From assembly GCA_902607435.1 (NCBI GenBank), contig CACLJX010000003.1, positions 1 through 64,000 of the forward strand: 64,000 nt of DNA, given 5' to 3'. The number at the start of each line of letters is the position of its first letter. The first letter of the stretch is position 1. Positions 1-9,684 of the stretch are shown piece after piece. The stretch comes from an uncultured Alphaproteobacteria bacterium. Lineage in GTDB: Bacteria > Pseudomonadota > Alphaproteobacteria > HIMB59 > GCA-002718135. The notes beneath the pieces were generated by a model. The model saw only the letters and a program-made list of their open reading frames with translations. It searched no databases and had not been told where the DNA came from. The translations under genes and the position numbers were made by a program.

Positions 1-225
1 AAAGATATTTGTATTAAAAACAAATTAAATTATTTTAAAATTTTTTCTCAAAAAAATTTTTTAATAAAAAATGGAATTATTGAAAGAAAAAATAAAATTT
101 TAATTAATAGTACAAAAAAACAAAAAAACGATATTGAAAAAGGATTGTTGAGATTAATATCCGATGACCAAATGGGTTCCTTATTTAAATGTTTAGTTGT
201 TTCAACTAATACCATTTATGAATAA
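1..225 (+). CDS. C-terminal fragment of SAM-dependent methyltransferase, MidA/DUF185-like
   Basis: Open frame from window start to TAA at 223-225, ending ...SDDQMGSLFKCLVVSTNTIYE, resembling the MidA C-terminus; overlaps the next gene's possible ATG at 218. Confidence 0.5.
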   Translation, partial: KDICIKNKLNYFKIFSQKNFLIKNGIIERKNKILINSTKKQKNDIEKGLLRLISDDQMGSLFKCLVVSTNTIYE

Positions 226-1003
226 AAAAAATAATAATAAATATTTCAAAGTAGATGACTTAAAGAATCAAAGTATTCGGTATGGTTTTTTTTCACGCTT
301 AGGGGGTTATTCTGAAAAAAAATATAAATCATTAAACTGTAGTTTAAACTCAGGTGACAAAAAAGAAAGTGTAATAAAAAACATAGAACTAACAAAAGAA
401 ATCTTAAATCTACAACGTACTAAAATTAAATTTCTAAATCAAACTCACAGCACAAATGTAGTATTAATTGATAATCAAAATTTTAATAAAAATATTGTTG
501 CAGATGGAAGCATAACATTAAATAAAAATATATGTCTTGGAATATTAACTGCTGATTGTGCTCCAATATTTTTATTTGACAGAAAAAATCATTTAATTTG
601 TGCACTACATATTGGTTGGAAAGGTTGCTTGGATAATATAATTTATCAAGCAGTACAAAAAATTAACAATATCGTTAAGAATAATAATAAACTAATAGCA
701 ATTGTTGGCCCATGTTTAAATCAAAATAATTTTGAAGTTGATGAAAATTTTAAAAAAAAATTCTTAAAAAAAAATTTAATTTATAAAAAATTCTTTAATT
801 ATAATCGACATCTTAAAAAAATTTATTTTGATATGAGAGGTTTAATAGATTTTCAATTAAAAAAAATGTTTATTTATAAAATCTATCATATCAAAAAAGA
901 CACGTACTCAGAAGAAAACATTTTTTTTAGTCATCGCCGAAATACTCATAGAGATTCTTTGCCCACAGGTAGAATGATCAATATTATTGGATTTAAACAA
1001 TAA
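197..1003 (+). CDS. pgeF: Polyphenol oxidase/laccase-domain protein (YfiH/PgeF family); true start may be 218
   Basis: Motifs LTADCAPIFLFD, ALHIGWKGCLDNII, GPCLNQNNFEV, FFSHRR. Confidence 0.85.
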   Translation: MFQLIPFMNKKNNNKYFKVDDLKNQSIRYGFFSRLGGYSEKKYKSLNCSLNSGDKKESVIKNIELTKEILNLQRTKIKFLNQTHSTNVVLIDNQNFNKNIVADGSITLNKNICLGILTADCAPIFLFDRKNHLICALHIGWKGCLDNIIYQAVQKINNIVKNNNKLIAIVGPCLNQNNFEVDENFKKKFLKKNLIYKKFFNYNRHLKKIYFDMRGLIDFQLKKMFIYKIYHIKKDTYSEENIFFSHRRNTHRDSLPTGRMINIIGFKQ

Positions 1004-1063
1004 ATTTATTAAAATTTTACTATTGAACTATTGTCAATCTAATATAATTAGCATTTAATAATC

Positions 1064-2008
1064 ATGAAACTCATTGCTGGTAATAGTAATATTGAACTAG
1101 CCAAATCAATATCTTCATATATCGGTGTTAAATTAGCAGATGCATCTATTCGCAAATTTGCAGATGGTGAAAACTTTGTAAAAATTAATGAAAACATCAG
1201 AGGAGAAGATGTTTTTATTATTCAGTCTACTTCCCCTCCAGTAAATGATCATTTGATTGAATTGTTAATAGCAATTGATGCTGCTAGACGTGCTTCTGCA
1301 AAAAGAATTACTGCGGTCATGCCTTATTTTGGCTATGCCAGACAAGATAGAAAGGATGAAGGAAGAACTTCAATTTCTGCAAAATTAATTGCAAATCTTA
1401 TTACTTCAGCTGGAGCTAACAGAGTAGTAACAATAGATTTACACGCAGGACAAATTCAAGGTTTTTTTGACATACCTCTTGACAATTTATTTTCTGTGAA
1501 TGAATTAATTCAGGATATGAAAAAAATTAGTATTAGTCAAAATAGTCATGATAGCCTTGCCATTGTCTCTCCTGATGTAGGAGGTGTTGTAAGAGCTCGA
1601 GCATTCGCCAAAAGAATTAATGCTGCACTTGTAATTATAGATAAAAGAAGAGAGAAAGAAGGTGAATCAGAGGTAATGAATATTATTGGTGAAGTCAAAA
1701 ATAAAACTTGTATTATTCTTGATGATATTGCTGATTCAGCAGGCACTCTTTGCAATGCAGCCAGAGCCTTAAAAGAGAATGGGGCTAATGATATTTATTC
1801 TTATATTGTTCACGGAGTTTTATCTGGAAATGCTTTGGAAAAAATAAAAAATTCAGATATTAAAGAATTAGTTCTAACTGATAGTATTCAAGCTTCAGAA
1901 GTAATAAAAAATACAATAAATATTAGACATATTAGTATTGCTCCTTTAATGGGAGAGGCGATAAAACGGATTCATAGTGACTCCTCAGTCTCAGCACTGT
2001 TTAGTTAG
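1064..2008 (+). CDS. prs: Ribose-phosphate pyrophosphokinase
   Basis: [58 protein letters not shown] loop. Confidence 0.97.
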   Translation: MKLIAGNSNIELAKSISSYIGVKLADASIRKFADGENFVKINENIRGEDVFIIQSTSPPVNDHLIELLIAIDAARRASAKRITAVMPYFGYARQDRKDEGRTSISAKLIANLITSAGANRVVTIDLHAGQIQGFFDIPLDNLFSVNELIQDMKKISISQNSHDSLAIVSPDVGGVVRARAFAKRINAALVIIDKRREKEGESEVMNIIGEVKNKTCIILDDIADSAGTLCNAARALKENGANDIYSYIVHGVLSGNALEKIKNSDIKELVLTDSIQASEVIKNTINIRHISIAPLMGEAIKRIHSDSSVSALFS

Positions 2009-2020
2009 TATAAAAAATTT

Positions 2021-2755
2021 ATGGAAAATTATAAAATAGTTACAAGAACAAAAGACAATGGTTCTACTAAATCTTTGCTGAAAAATGGCATGGTACCAGG
2101 AATATTATATGGGCAAGGAACTGAATCAATAAAAATTTCTTTTGAAGAAAAAACTCTGAAAAAAATAATGGGTGCAGGAAGTTTTTATTCAAAAATTCTA
2201 GATCTTAAATTTGATGGAAAAACAGTAAAAGTTTTACCAAAGGATCTTCAATATCATCCAGTAACAGATCAGCTTATCCATTTTGATTTTTTAAGAGTAC
2301 AAGACAATACTAAAGTAACTGTTGATGTTCCGGTTGAATTTTTAAATCAAGATATTTGTCCAGGACTCAAACAGGGAGGAGTACTAAATTTAGTTAGAAG
2401 ATTTGTAGAGCTAGTATGTGATGCAAGTAACATTCCTGAAAAATTAAAATTTGATTTAATCAATAGTGATATTGGTGACGCAATAAAAATTAGTAATATT
2501 GAATTACCAAAAGGTGTAAAGCTAACAATTACTGATAGGGATTTTGTAATTGCAACACTTGTGCCACCAACAATTGAAGTTGAACCAGAACCTGAAGAAA
2601 AAGCTGAAGGAGAAGAAGGAGCTGAAGAAGGAGCTGAAGAAGGAGCTGAAGGAGAAGATAAAGATGAAACCAAAGGAGAGGCTAAGGGGGAAGCTAAGGG
2701 GGAATCGGGAACTGAAGACAAAAAAGAAGAATATTCTAAAGATAAGTCTAAATAA
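2021..2755 (+). CDS. rplY: 50S ribosomal protein L25/Ctc with long acidic C-terminal tail
   Basis: L25 N-terminal and TL5 domains (VPGILYGQGTE, HFDFLRV); low-complexity EEGAEEGAEEGAEGED tail. Confidence 0.93.
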   Translation: MENYKIVTRTKDNGSTKSLLKNGMVPGILYGQGTESIKISFEEKTLKKIMGAGSFYSKILDLKFDGKTVKVLPKDLQYHPVTDQLIHFDFLRVQDNTKVTVDVPVEFLNQDICPGLKQGGVLNLVRRFVELVCDASNIPEKLKFDLINSDIGDAIKISNIELPKGVKLTITDRDFVIATLVPPTIEVEPEPEEKAEGEEGAEEGAEEGAEGEDKDETKGEAKGEAKGESGTEDKKEEYSKDKSK

Positions 2756-2791
2756 GCAGACAAAATCTCAATCTATCAATATAATTATAAC

Positions 2792-3364
2792 ATGTGGCTA
2801 ATCTGTGGGCTTGGTAATCCAGGTAAAAAATATCAGAACACACGTCATAATATTGGTTTTGATTTTATAGATGCATTTGTTAAAAAAAGAAATTTTAAAT
2901 TAATAAAAAAAAATAAATCTAAAGAAATTTACAAAGGGTTAATCAAGAATAATTCATGTCTTCTTTGTAAGCCTCTTACCTTTATGAACTTATCTGGGTC
3001 ATCTATTCAAGAGATTATGGTTTTTTATAAAATTTTAAAATCAAATATAATCGTTGTACATGATGATCTTGATTTACGTATAGGAAAAATAAAAATAAAA
3101 CTAGGTGGTGGGAATGGTGGTCATAATGGATTGCTTAGCATTGATCAATCGATTGGCGTTGCATACAACAGATTACGTATAGGTATTGGTCATCCTGGTG
3201 CGAAAGAAGTAGTAAATAAGTATGTTCTAGCAAAATTTAAAAAAGATGAAAAAATGATTATTAATAAAATTATAGAATTATCAATTAAAGATTTTCATCT
3301 ATTATTTAATAACAAATCATTATTCTTAACTAAAATTGCTTCTAAATTAAAAGTATCTTTTTAA
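2792..3364 (+). CDS. pth: Peptidyl-tRNA hydrolase
   Basis: GLGNPGKKYQNTRHNIGFDFID, KPLTFMNLSG, GGNGGHNGL. Confidence 0.97.
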   Translation: MWLICGLGNPGKKYQNTRHNIGFDFIDAFVKKRNFKLIKKNKSKEIYKGLIKNNSCLLCKPLTFMNLSGSSIQEIMVFYKILKSNIIVVHDDLDLRIGKIKIKLGGGNGGHNGLLSIDQSIGVAYNRLRIGIGHPGAKEVVNKYVLAKFKKDEKMIINKIIELSIKDFHLLFNNKSLFLTKIASKLKVSF

Positions 3365-4464
3365 TGGGGTTTAAATGCGGAATTATAGGATTGCCTAATG
3401 TTGGCAAATCAACCTTATTCAATGCACTTACTGAATCAAATAAGGCTGAAGTTGCTAATTATCCATTTGCAACCATTGAACCTAATATTGGGAAAGTAGC
3501 TATTCCGGATGAAAGATTAAAAATTCTATCCAAAATATGTCGTAGCAAAAAAACTATTCCTTCATATATTGATTTTGTTGATATCGCAGGCCTTGTGAAG
3601 GGAGCATCTGTTGGAGAGGGACTCGGAAATAAGTTTCTTGCCCATATTCGTGAAGTAGATGCAATTATCCATGTTGTGCGATGTTTTGAAAATGAAAATA
3701 TTACTCATTTATCTTCTTCAATTAACCCTATTGATGATATTGAAACTGTTGTTACAGAATTAAAATTAGCAGATTTAGAAATATTAGAAAACAGATTAAA
3801 TAATCTTAAAAAAAAAGTTAATAATGATGATAAGCAATTAATAAAACAATTAGAAATTATTGCTATAATTATAGAAAGAATAAATAATAATAAAACAATT
3901 TCTCTTACAAAATGGTCAACAGAACAATGCAAATATATTTATTCACTTAATCTTATTACAACAAAGCCAATGCTCTATGTTTGCAATGTTGATGAAAGTT
4001 CTATTGCAAAAGGCAATACGTTTTCTGAGAAAGTACATAAAAGAGCAATAAAAGAAAATAATCAATCAATCATTGTATCTGCTGAAATAGAATCACAGAT
4101 TGCGGAACTTAAAAATGAAAAAGATAAAATAGAATTATTAAAAGATTTAAATCTAAATGAAACAACGCTTAAAAAAGTTATTTATGCAGGCTATAATCTT
4201 TTAAATTTGATTACTTTTTTTACTTGTCGACCCAAAGAAACACAAGCTTGGACTATCACTATAAATTCAACAGCTCCGGAAGCAGCCAATAAAATTCATA
4301 CAGATTTTAAAAAAGGATTTATTCGTGCTGAAACAATAGCATATGATGATTTTGTAAATCTAAATGGTGAAGTGGGATGCCGTGAGGCAGGAAAATTACG
4401 ACAAGAAGGAAAAAATTATTTAGTAAAAGATGGAGACGTGTTTAATTTTTTATTTAATGTTTAA
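3364..4464 (+). CDS. ychF: Redox-regulated ATPase/GTPase YchF
   Basis: GLPNVGKSTLFNALT, NYPFATIEPN, TGS-like C-terminus. Confidence 0.97.
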   Translation: MGFKCGIIGLPNVGKSTLFNALTESNKAEVANYPFATIEPNIGKVAIPDERLKILSKICRSKKTIPSYIDFVDIAGLVKGASVGEGLGNKFLAHIREVDAIIHVVRCFENENITHLSSSINPIDDIETVVTELKLADLEILENRLNNLKKKVNNDDKQLIKQLEIIAIIIERINNNKTISLTKWSTEQCKYIYSLNLITTKPMLYVCNVDESSIAKGNTFSEKVHKRAIKENNQSIIVSAEIESQIAELKNEKDKIELLKDLNLNETTLKKVIYAGYNLLNLITFFTCRPKETQAWTITINSTAPEAANKIHTDFKKGFIRAETIAYDDFVNLNGEVGCREAGKLRQEGKNYLVKDGDVFNFLFNV

Positions 4465-5213
4465 TTAACATCTCTCCATAGTCTTTGTTTTATTAAATAA
4501 ATAATTATTCCAAAAATAATAAAAAATAAAATAACCTTAATTCCTATTTTTTTACGAATCTCTAGTTCAGGTTCTGCAGACCATGCAAGAAAAGTTACAA
4601 CATCCTCAGCTAATTGAGGAAGTGTATTTTCTGTACCATCATCATAATCTACATATCCTTCATCTAAAGGAGGAGCCATTGCAATTTGGTTACCTTCAAT
4701 CCATTTATTGTAGTACATCCCTTCTCCAATCTCAAAACCTTCAGGTGGCTCTTTGTATCCAAGTAAGAGATTGTATAAATAATCAACACCATTTTTTCTT
4801 GCTTTTGTTATAACAGAAAGATCTGGTGGATAAGCGCCATTATTACTAACTCTTGCTTCCTGTTCATTAGCAAATGGTGACACAAAACGATCTGATGGTC
4901 TTGCTGGCCGTTCAAACATTTCTCCTTCATCATTTGGTCCATCAATAATAGTGTAATCTGCAGCTATAGCTTTAACCTGTTCCTTTGAAAAACCGATATC
5001 GATTAAATCTCTATAATATAGTAACTTCATTGAATGGCATCCTGAGCAAACTTCTCTATAAACTTTAAGTCCCCGCTGCACTGATGCTCTATCAAATGTT
5101 CCGGTGAAACCACTAAAGGACCATTTATGCTTAGGCTTTGAACTGTTAGAATTCTCAGCTAGAAGATTATAATTTGGAAGTAAAAAAATAATTGCTATTA
5201 GTAAAATTCGCAT
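4461..5213 (-). CDS. petC: Cytochrome c1
   Basis: CSGCHSMK haem-binding motif, MAPPL region, C-terminal TM anchor; follows cytochrome b. Confidence 0.95.
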   Translation of the reverse strand: MRILLIAIIFLLPNYNLLAENSNSSKPKHKWSFSGFTGTFDRASVQRGLKVYREVCSGCHSMKLLYYRDLIDIGFSKEQVKAIAADYTIIDGPNDEGEMFERPARPSDRFVSPFANEQEARVSNNGAYPPDLSVITKARKNGVDYLYNLLLGYKEPPEGFEIGEGMYYNKWIEGNQIAMAPPLDEGYVDYDDGTENTLPQLAEDVVTFLAWSAEPELEIRKKIGIKVILFFIIFGIIIYLIKQRLWRDVN

Positions 5214-5214
5214 T

Positions 5215-6480
5215 CTAATGTAATTCTGTCTCAGATTTTGATTCTTTTATATTATTTCCTTTATTCATAAAAAAATCACTAATACTGGCTGGCAAAGATT
5301 TTGGGGTTTCAATTTTACCAATCAATGGAGTTAAAACTAATAAAAAACCAAAATAATAAATAAGACCTAGTCTTGCAATTAGAAGATAAATCCCTTCTGC
5401 TGGTTTCATTCCAACATACCCAAGTATAAAGAAATTCACAAAAAACAACATCATAAACCATTTGTAAACAGGTCTATAATTACAGCTTTTTGTTTTAGAA
5501 GTATCAAGCCATGGCAAAACAAAAAGAATTAATATTGCTCCAAACATTAATGTAACGCCACCTAATTTATCAGGAATAGCACGTAAAATTGCATAAAAAG
5601 GAGCTAAATACCAATTAGCTACGATATGAGAAGGCGTGACTAAAGGGTCTGCAGGAATATAATTATCTACTTCTGCCATAAGATTTGGACCAAAGAAAAT
5701 TACTACTGCAATTACCACTCCTAATACACAAGTAGCTAAAGTATCTTTAACAAGCATATAAGGAAAAAATTTAACAGAATCATCTTTTGATTTAATATCT
5801 ATGCCTGTTGGATTATTTGATCCATGAACATGTACAGCAGCAATATGCAAACCAACAACACCAAAAATTACAAAAGGAAGAACATAATGCAATGCAAAAA
5901 ATCTATTTAGAGTTGCATTGCCTAATGTATAGTCACCTAGTATCCATGTTTTAAGTCCTTCTCCAATTACAGGAATTGCACTAAATAAATTTGTTATTAC
6001 TGTTGCTCCCCAATAAGACATTTGACCCCAAGGAAGGACATAGCCTAAAAAAGACGTCGCCATCATTAAGAGATATATAAACACACCTAAAATCCAATTT
6101 AATTCTCTAGGATATTTATACGAACCATAATACATGCCGCGTAAAATATGAATATAAACAATAATAAAAAAGAAAGCTGCTCCATTCGAATGCATATATC
6201 TCAGTAACCAACCATAATTTACATCACGCATAATGCGTTCCACACTATCAAAAGCCATGTCAGTATGTGGTGTGTAGTGCATTGCTAAAAAAATACCGCT
6301 TACAATCAACACAACCAACAAGATGGAGGCTAAAGCACCAAAGCTCCAAAAATAATTACAATTTTTGGGCATAGGATAATCACCGTATTCTTTTTCCATA
6401 TAAGAAATAATAGGTAGGCGGTATTCAATCCAGTTGAGGAAAGAGTTTTTATACCTTCGAGTTTCTGGTGATTTTTCCAT
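5215..6480 (-). CDS. petB: Cytochrome b of bc1 complex
   Basis: [50 protein letters not shown]. Confidence 0.97.
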   Translation of the reverse strand: MEKSPETRRYKNSFLNWIEYRLPIISYMEKEYGDYPMPKNCNYFWSFGALASILLVVLIVSGIFLAMHYTPHTDMAFDSVERIMRDVNYGWLLRYMHSNGAAFFFIIVYIHILRGMYYGSYKYPRELNWILGVFIYLLMMATSFLGYVLPWGQMSYWGATVITNLFSAIPVIGEGLKTWILGDYTLGNATLNRFFALHYVLPFVIFGVVGLHIAAVHVHGSNNPTGIDIKSKDDSVKFFPYMLVKDTLATCVLGVVIAVVIFFGPNLMAEVDNYIPADPLVTPSHIVANWYLAPFYAILRAIPDKLGGVTLMFGAILILFVLPWLDTSKTKSCNYRPVYKWFMMLFFVNFFILGYVGMKPAEGIYLLIARLGLIYYFGFLLVLTPLIGKIETPKSLPASISDFFMNKGNNIKESKSETELH

Positions 6481-6599
6481 ATGCTAGATAATCTTATATC
6501 TTAAAAACCATAAAAAATAATGATTTTTTTATGTGCCAGCTTGACGCGCATTCATCATATTTTGTATAGAAGTTAAAAAACAGAATATTAGCAAAACAA

Positions 6600-7058
6600 A
6601 TGAGGATAGCTCTCTATCAACCAGATATACCACAAAATACAGGTAACATATTTCGTTTAGCCGCTTGTTTAGGAGTAAGTGTGGACGTAATAGAGCCTGC
6701 AGGATTTGTTTTTGATGATAAACGCCTTCAGAGATCTTTAATGGATTACATAGATTTTCTTGATTACAAAAAACATGTTGATTGGGAAACTTTTTATCAA
6801 TGGTCCAAAATCCATAATTATAAATTAATTTTACTAACAACCAAATCTCAAAAAAAATATTACGAATATAAATATAAAAATAATGATATTTTACTCTTTG
6901 GTCGTGAAAGTGCAGGCGTACCAAAAGAGATTCATCAATGCGTAGATGAAAGACTTCTCATTCCTATGCAAAAAAGACTAAGATCTTTAAATGTTAGTAG
7001 TGCTGCATCAATAGTTGCAGGTGAAGCATTAAGACAATTAAATAGTTTTAATCAGTAA
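6600..7058 (+). CDS. trmL: tRNA (cytidine(34)-2'-O)-methyltransferase (SPOUT)
   Basis: ALYQPDIPQNTGNIFRLAAC, LLFGRESAGVP, SLNVSSAASIVAGEALRQ. Confidence 0.95.
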   Translation: MRIALYQPDIPQNTGNIFRLAACLGVSVDVIEPAGFVFDDKRLQRSLMDYIDFLDYKKHVDWETFYQWSKIHNYKLILLTTKSQKKYYEYKYKNNDILLFGRESAGVPKEIHQCVDERLLIPMQKRLRSLNVSSAASIVAGEALRQLNSFNQ

Positions 7059-7080
7059 GAGTTACACCAAAAGAAAATAT

Positions 7081-7944
7081 TTAAAAAATATTTCCCATTT
7101 TTCCTTTTTGATAATCTATAACTGCTTGCTTTATTTCTTCTTCAGTATTGGCAACAAATGGCCCGTATCTGGCTATGGATTCATTTAGTGCTTTGCCTGC
7201 TAGAACAAGATAAGATCCCTGTTGAGAAAGGGAATGCAAGTGAAGATTGTCTGCACTTTGATCAAAATAAACCATTTGTCCTTTTGTAGCTAAATTTTCT
7301 GTATCTTTAAATTTAAGCTCGCCTTTAATAATGTAGACCATCGCTATTTGCTCGCTAGGTATAGAGAGGCTAAACTCATTTTGTTTTGTAAACTGTATAT
7401 CGAATATTGAGACAGGTGAATACGTATTCACGGAGGATGACTGTCCCAAAACTTCACCTACGAGAATTTTTATATTCACATTATTTTCTTCTAATTCCAC
7501 AGTCGGGATCTTATCTTTATGAATGTGCTGATATCCTGGTTTTACTTTCTTATCTTTATGTGGAAGATTGACCCAGATTTGTAAGCCCTGCATAATACCA
7601 CCATGTTTTTTAAAATTATCCGTTACTAATTCTGAATGTATTAACCCTGAACCTGTTGTCATCCATTGAATATCTCCTGCCTTAATCGTAGCTTTTCCTC
7701 CCCAAGAATCCTTGTGTTCTACTTCACCATCTAATAAATACGTAATAGCTTCAAAGCCACAATGAGGATGTGCTGGTACACCTGTGCCACCACCTGGGCT
7801 ATATCTAATTGGACCAAAGTGATCAAATAGCAAAAAAGGATCAACTTCACGCATACTTGGTACAGGAAAAGCACGGTTAACAGGAATTCCATCACCTTCA
7901 AATGTTTGCATACAGTCTTCTATGTTAAGAATCTTTCTATTCAT
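7081..7944 (-). CDS. Pirin family protein
   Basis: DPFLLFDHFGP, PAHPHCGFEAITYLLDGEVEHKDS, GDIQWMTTGSGLIHSE. Confidence 0.95.
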   Translation of the reverse strand: MNRKILNIEDCMQTFEGDGIPVNRAFPVPSMREVDPFLLFDHFGPIRYSPGGGTGVPAHPHCGFEAITYLLDGEVEHKDSWGGKATIKAGDIQWMTTGSGLIHSELVTDNFKKHGGIMQGLQIWVNLPHKDKKVKPGYQHIHKDKIPTVELEENNVNIKILVGEVLGQSSSVNTYSPVSIFDIQFTKQNEFSLSIPSEQIAMVYIIKGELKFKDTENLATKGQMVYFDQSADNLHLHSLSQQGSYLVLAGKALNESIARYGPFVANTEEEIKQAVIDYQKGKMGNIF

Positions 7945-7947
7945 AAA

Positions 7948-8772
7948 TTAGATATCAAGGATTATTTTTTCAACCTTGTTCATGCAACGATTAAGCCCAA
8001 GCTGGTACTTATCATCAATCCACCATTGTTTTATTGTTTTAATTAAATCATTAGCTTCACTAGGATTTACAAAACTCACGAAAGAATTTTTATTAAAAGT
8101 ATTTTTTAACATTTTTAATATTTCCTCCCTTATACGTTCATGTGTTACATGATTTTTTAATTGAAAAATATTTTTTTGAAGAATTTTTTCGTAATTATTA
8201 ATAATATTTACATTTTGAAATATTCCTAAAAAACGAAAATAACGTAATATTCTTAAATAATCTTCATGAAGACGTTCTTCAATATCCCCTATAAAACGCA
8301 CTGTCTGTAATTGAATATCATTTTTGCCAAAAAAATAATCAGTAATTTTTCCAAATGGAGACATGTACATTGCATTAAATGTAAAATCTCGTCTCCGTGC
8401 ATCTTTAGACCAGTCACTTGTATATATAATATCTGTATATCGTCCTCTCTGATTTTGATCTTCTCGAAGTGAAGTAATTTCGAATCTATTTTTTTTTATT
8501 ACTGCTGTTATTGTTCCGTATTTTTTTCCATATTCTAAAACAGCTATATTATTGTTTGATAATACTTTTGCTGTTGTATTTGGATCACAATTTATAGAAA
8601 AATCAATATCAAAAATTTTTTTCTCCATTAAAGCATCTCGAATACATCCGCCCACGAATTGAATTTCAATTTTTTCTTTGTCAAAAACTTCAATTATTTT
8701 ACTAACTCCAATTACAGAAAAAAAATATGACAGATAGTTTTTATCTATATTAAATGTTATTTTTTGTTTCAT
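7948..8772 (-). CDS. cca: CCA tRNA nucleotidyltransferase/poly(A) polymerase family, short form
   Basis: FVGGCIRDALMEKKIFDIDFSIN, RRRDFTFNAMY, LHEDYLRILRYFRF. Confidence 0.88.
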   Translation of the reverse strand: MKQKITFNIDKNYLSYFFSVIGVSKIIEVFDKEKIEIQFVGGCIRDALMEKKIFDIDFSINCDPNTTAKVLSNNNIAVLEYGKKYGTITAVIKKNRFEITSLREDQNQRGRYTDIIYTSDWSKDARRRDFTFNAMYMSPFGKITDYFFGKNDIQLQTVRFIGDIEERLHEDYLRILRYFRFLGIFQNVNIINNYEKILQKNIFQLKNHVTHERIREEILKMLKNTFNKNSFVSFVNPSEANDLIKTIKQWWIDDKYQLGLNRCMNKVEKIILDI

Positions 8773-8951
8773 CTAACATAATATATAGCCAAATTATTAA
8801 CGAACCTAGTGAAAGTCTAAATCAAAGATATTGTAAGAAATTTCTAACTTTATTTCTCTGAATACCCTTCAATATTATAATATATCAAACTAACTATTTG
8901 ACTTATACACCATCAATTCGTAATAGAGATCATTTTTAAACAAAAACTGAG

Positions 8952-9089
8952 ATGAAAAAGACAACATATCAACCAAGCAGAATTGTGAGAAAAAGACGTC
9001 ATGGTTTTCGTGCTCGCATGGCAACTAAAGCTGGAAGACAAATAATTGCACGTCGTCGTGCAAAAGGAAGAACCCAACTTAGCGCTTAA
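8952..9089 (+). CDS. rpmH: 50S ribosomal protein L34 (45 aa, absent from supplied ORF track)
   Basis: Translated by eye: [45 protein letters not shown]. Confidence 0.97.
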   Translation: MKKTTYQPSRIVRKRRHGFRARMATKAGRQIIARRRAKGRTQLSA

Positions 9090-9098
9090 TTAGGCCTT

Positions 9099-9428
9099 AT
9101 GGCCCATCCTCTTAAAACTATAAGTAAACGATCAACATTTATTATGTTAAGAAAAAAAGGAGAGTTCATACATGGAAAAGCTTTTAATCTTCAAATCTTA
9201 CAAGACTCAAGTTTGGAAGGTATTGTATTTGTTGGCTTCACAGCTACGAAGAAATTGGGAAAGTCAGTAAAAAGAAACAAGGCAAAAAGAATTATGCGAG
9301 AATTAGCAAGAAAAGTAATTACAAAATATGGTAAAATAAATTCATATTATGTGTTAATAGCAAAATCTTCAATTTTTGAAATTCCTTTTGACTTACAAGA
9401 AAATGAGCTAAAAAAATTAATTTCATGA
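9099..9428 (+). CDS. rnpA: Ribonuclease P protein component
   Basis: GFTATKKLGKSVKRNKAKRIMRELAR; between rpmH and yidD. Confidence 0.93.
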   Translation: MAHPLKTISKRSTFIMLRKKGEFIHGKAFNLQILQDSSLEGIVFVGFTATKKLGKSVKRNKAKRIMRELARKVITKYGKINSYYVLIAKSSIFEIPFDLQENELKKLIS

Positions 9429-9682
9429 TCAAAAAATTATTCAATATCTTAATTATTTATCCTATAATTTATGTTATTAAATTTTATCAATTAATTATAT
9501 CGCCTATTTTAAAAACTGATTGTCGATACTTGCCCACTTGTTCAGATTATTCGATATCAGCCTTAAAAGAACATGGATTATTTATAGGCATTTATTACTC
9601 TTCTAAAAGAATCTTATCATGTCATCCTTTTGGAGGAAAAGGTTTTGACCCTATTCCAAAAAAAACAAAGAAAAAGATATAA
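9425..9682 (+). CDS. yidD: Membrane protein insertion efficiency factor YidD
   Basis: YQLIISPILKTDCRYLPTCSDYSISALKEHG...HPFGGKGFDPIP. Confidence 0.95.
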   Translation: MIKKLFNILIIYPIIYVIKFYQLIISPILKTDCRYLPTCSDYSISALKEHGLFIGIYYSSKRILSCHPFGGKGFDPIPKKTKKKI

Positions 9683-9684
9683 AT

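Noticed and set aside
2610-2710. Short tandem repeats as a possible CRISPR
   Set aside because: In-frame coding repeats of L25 without unique spacers of regular length.
2347-2763. 138-aa ORF on the minus strand opposite rplY
   Set aside because: Antisense shadow of the low-complexity repeat; Ser/Pro/Ala composition mirrors GAA/GCT repeats; rplY is clearly coding.
6529-6924. 131-aa minus ORF over trmL
   Set aside because: Opposes a well-supported TrmL coding sequence and shows no recognisable family.
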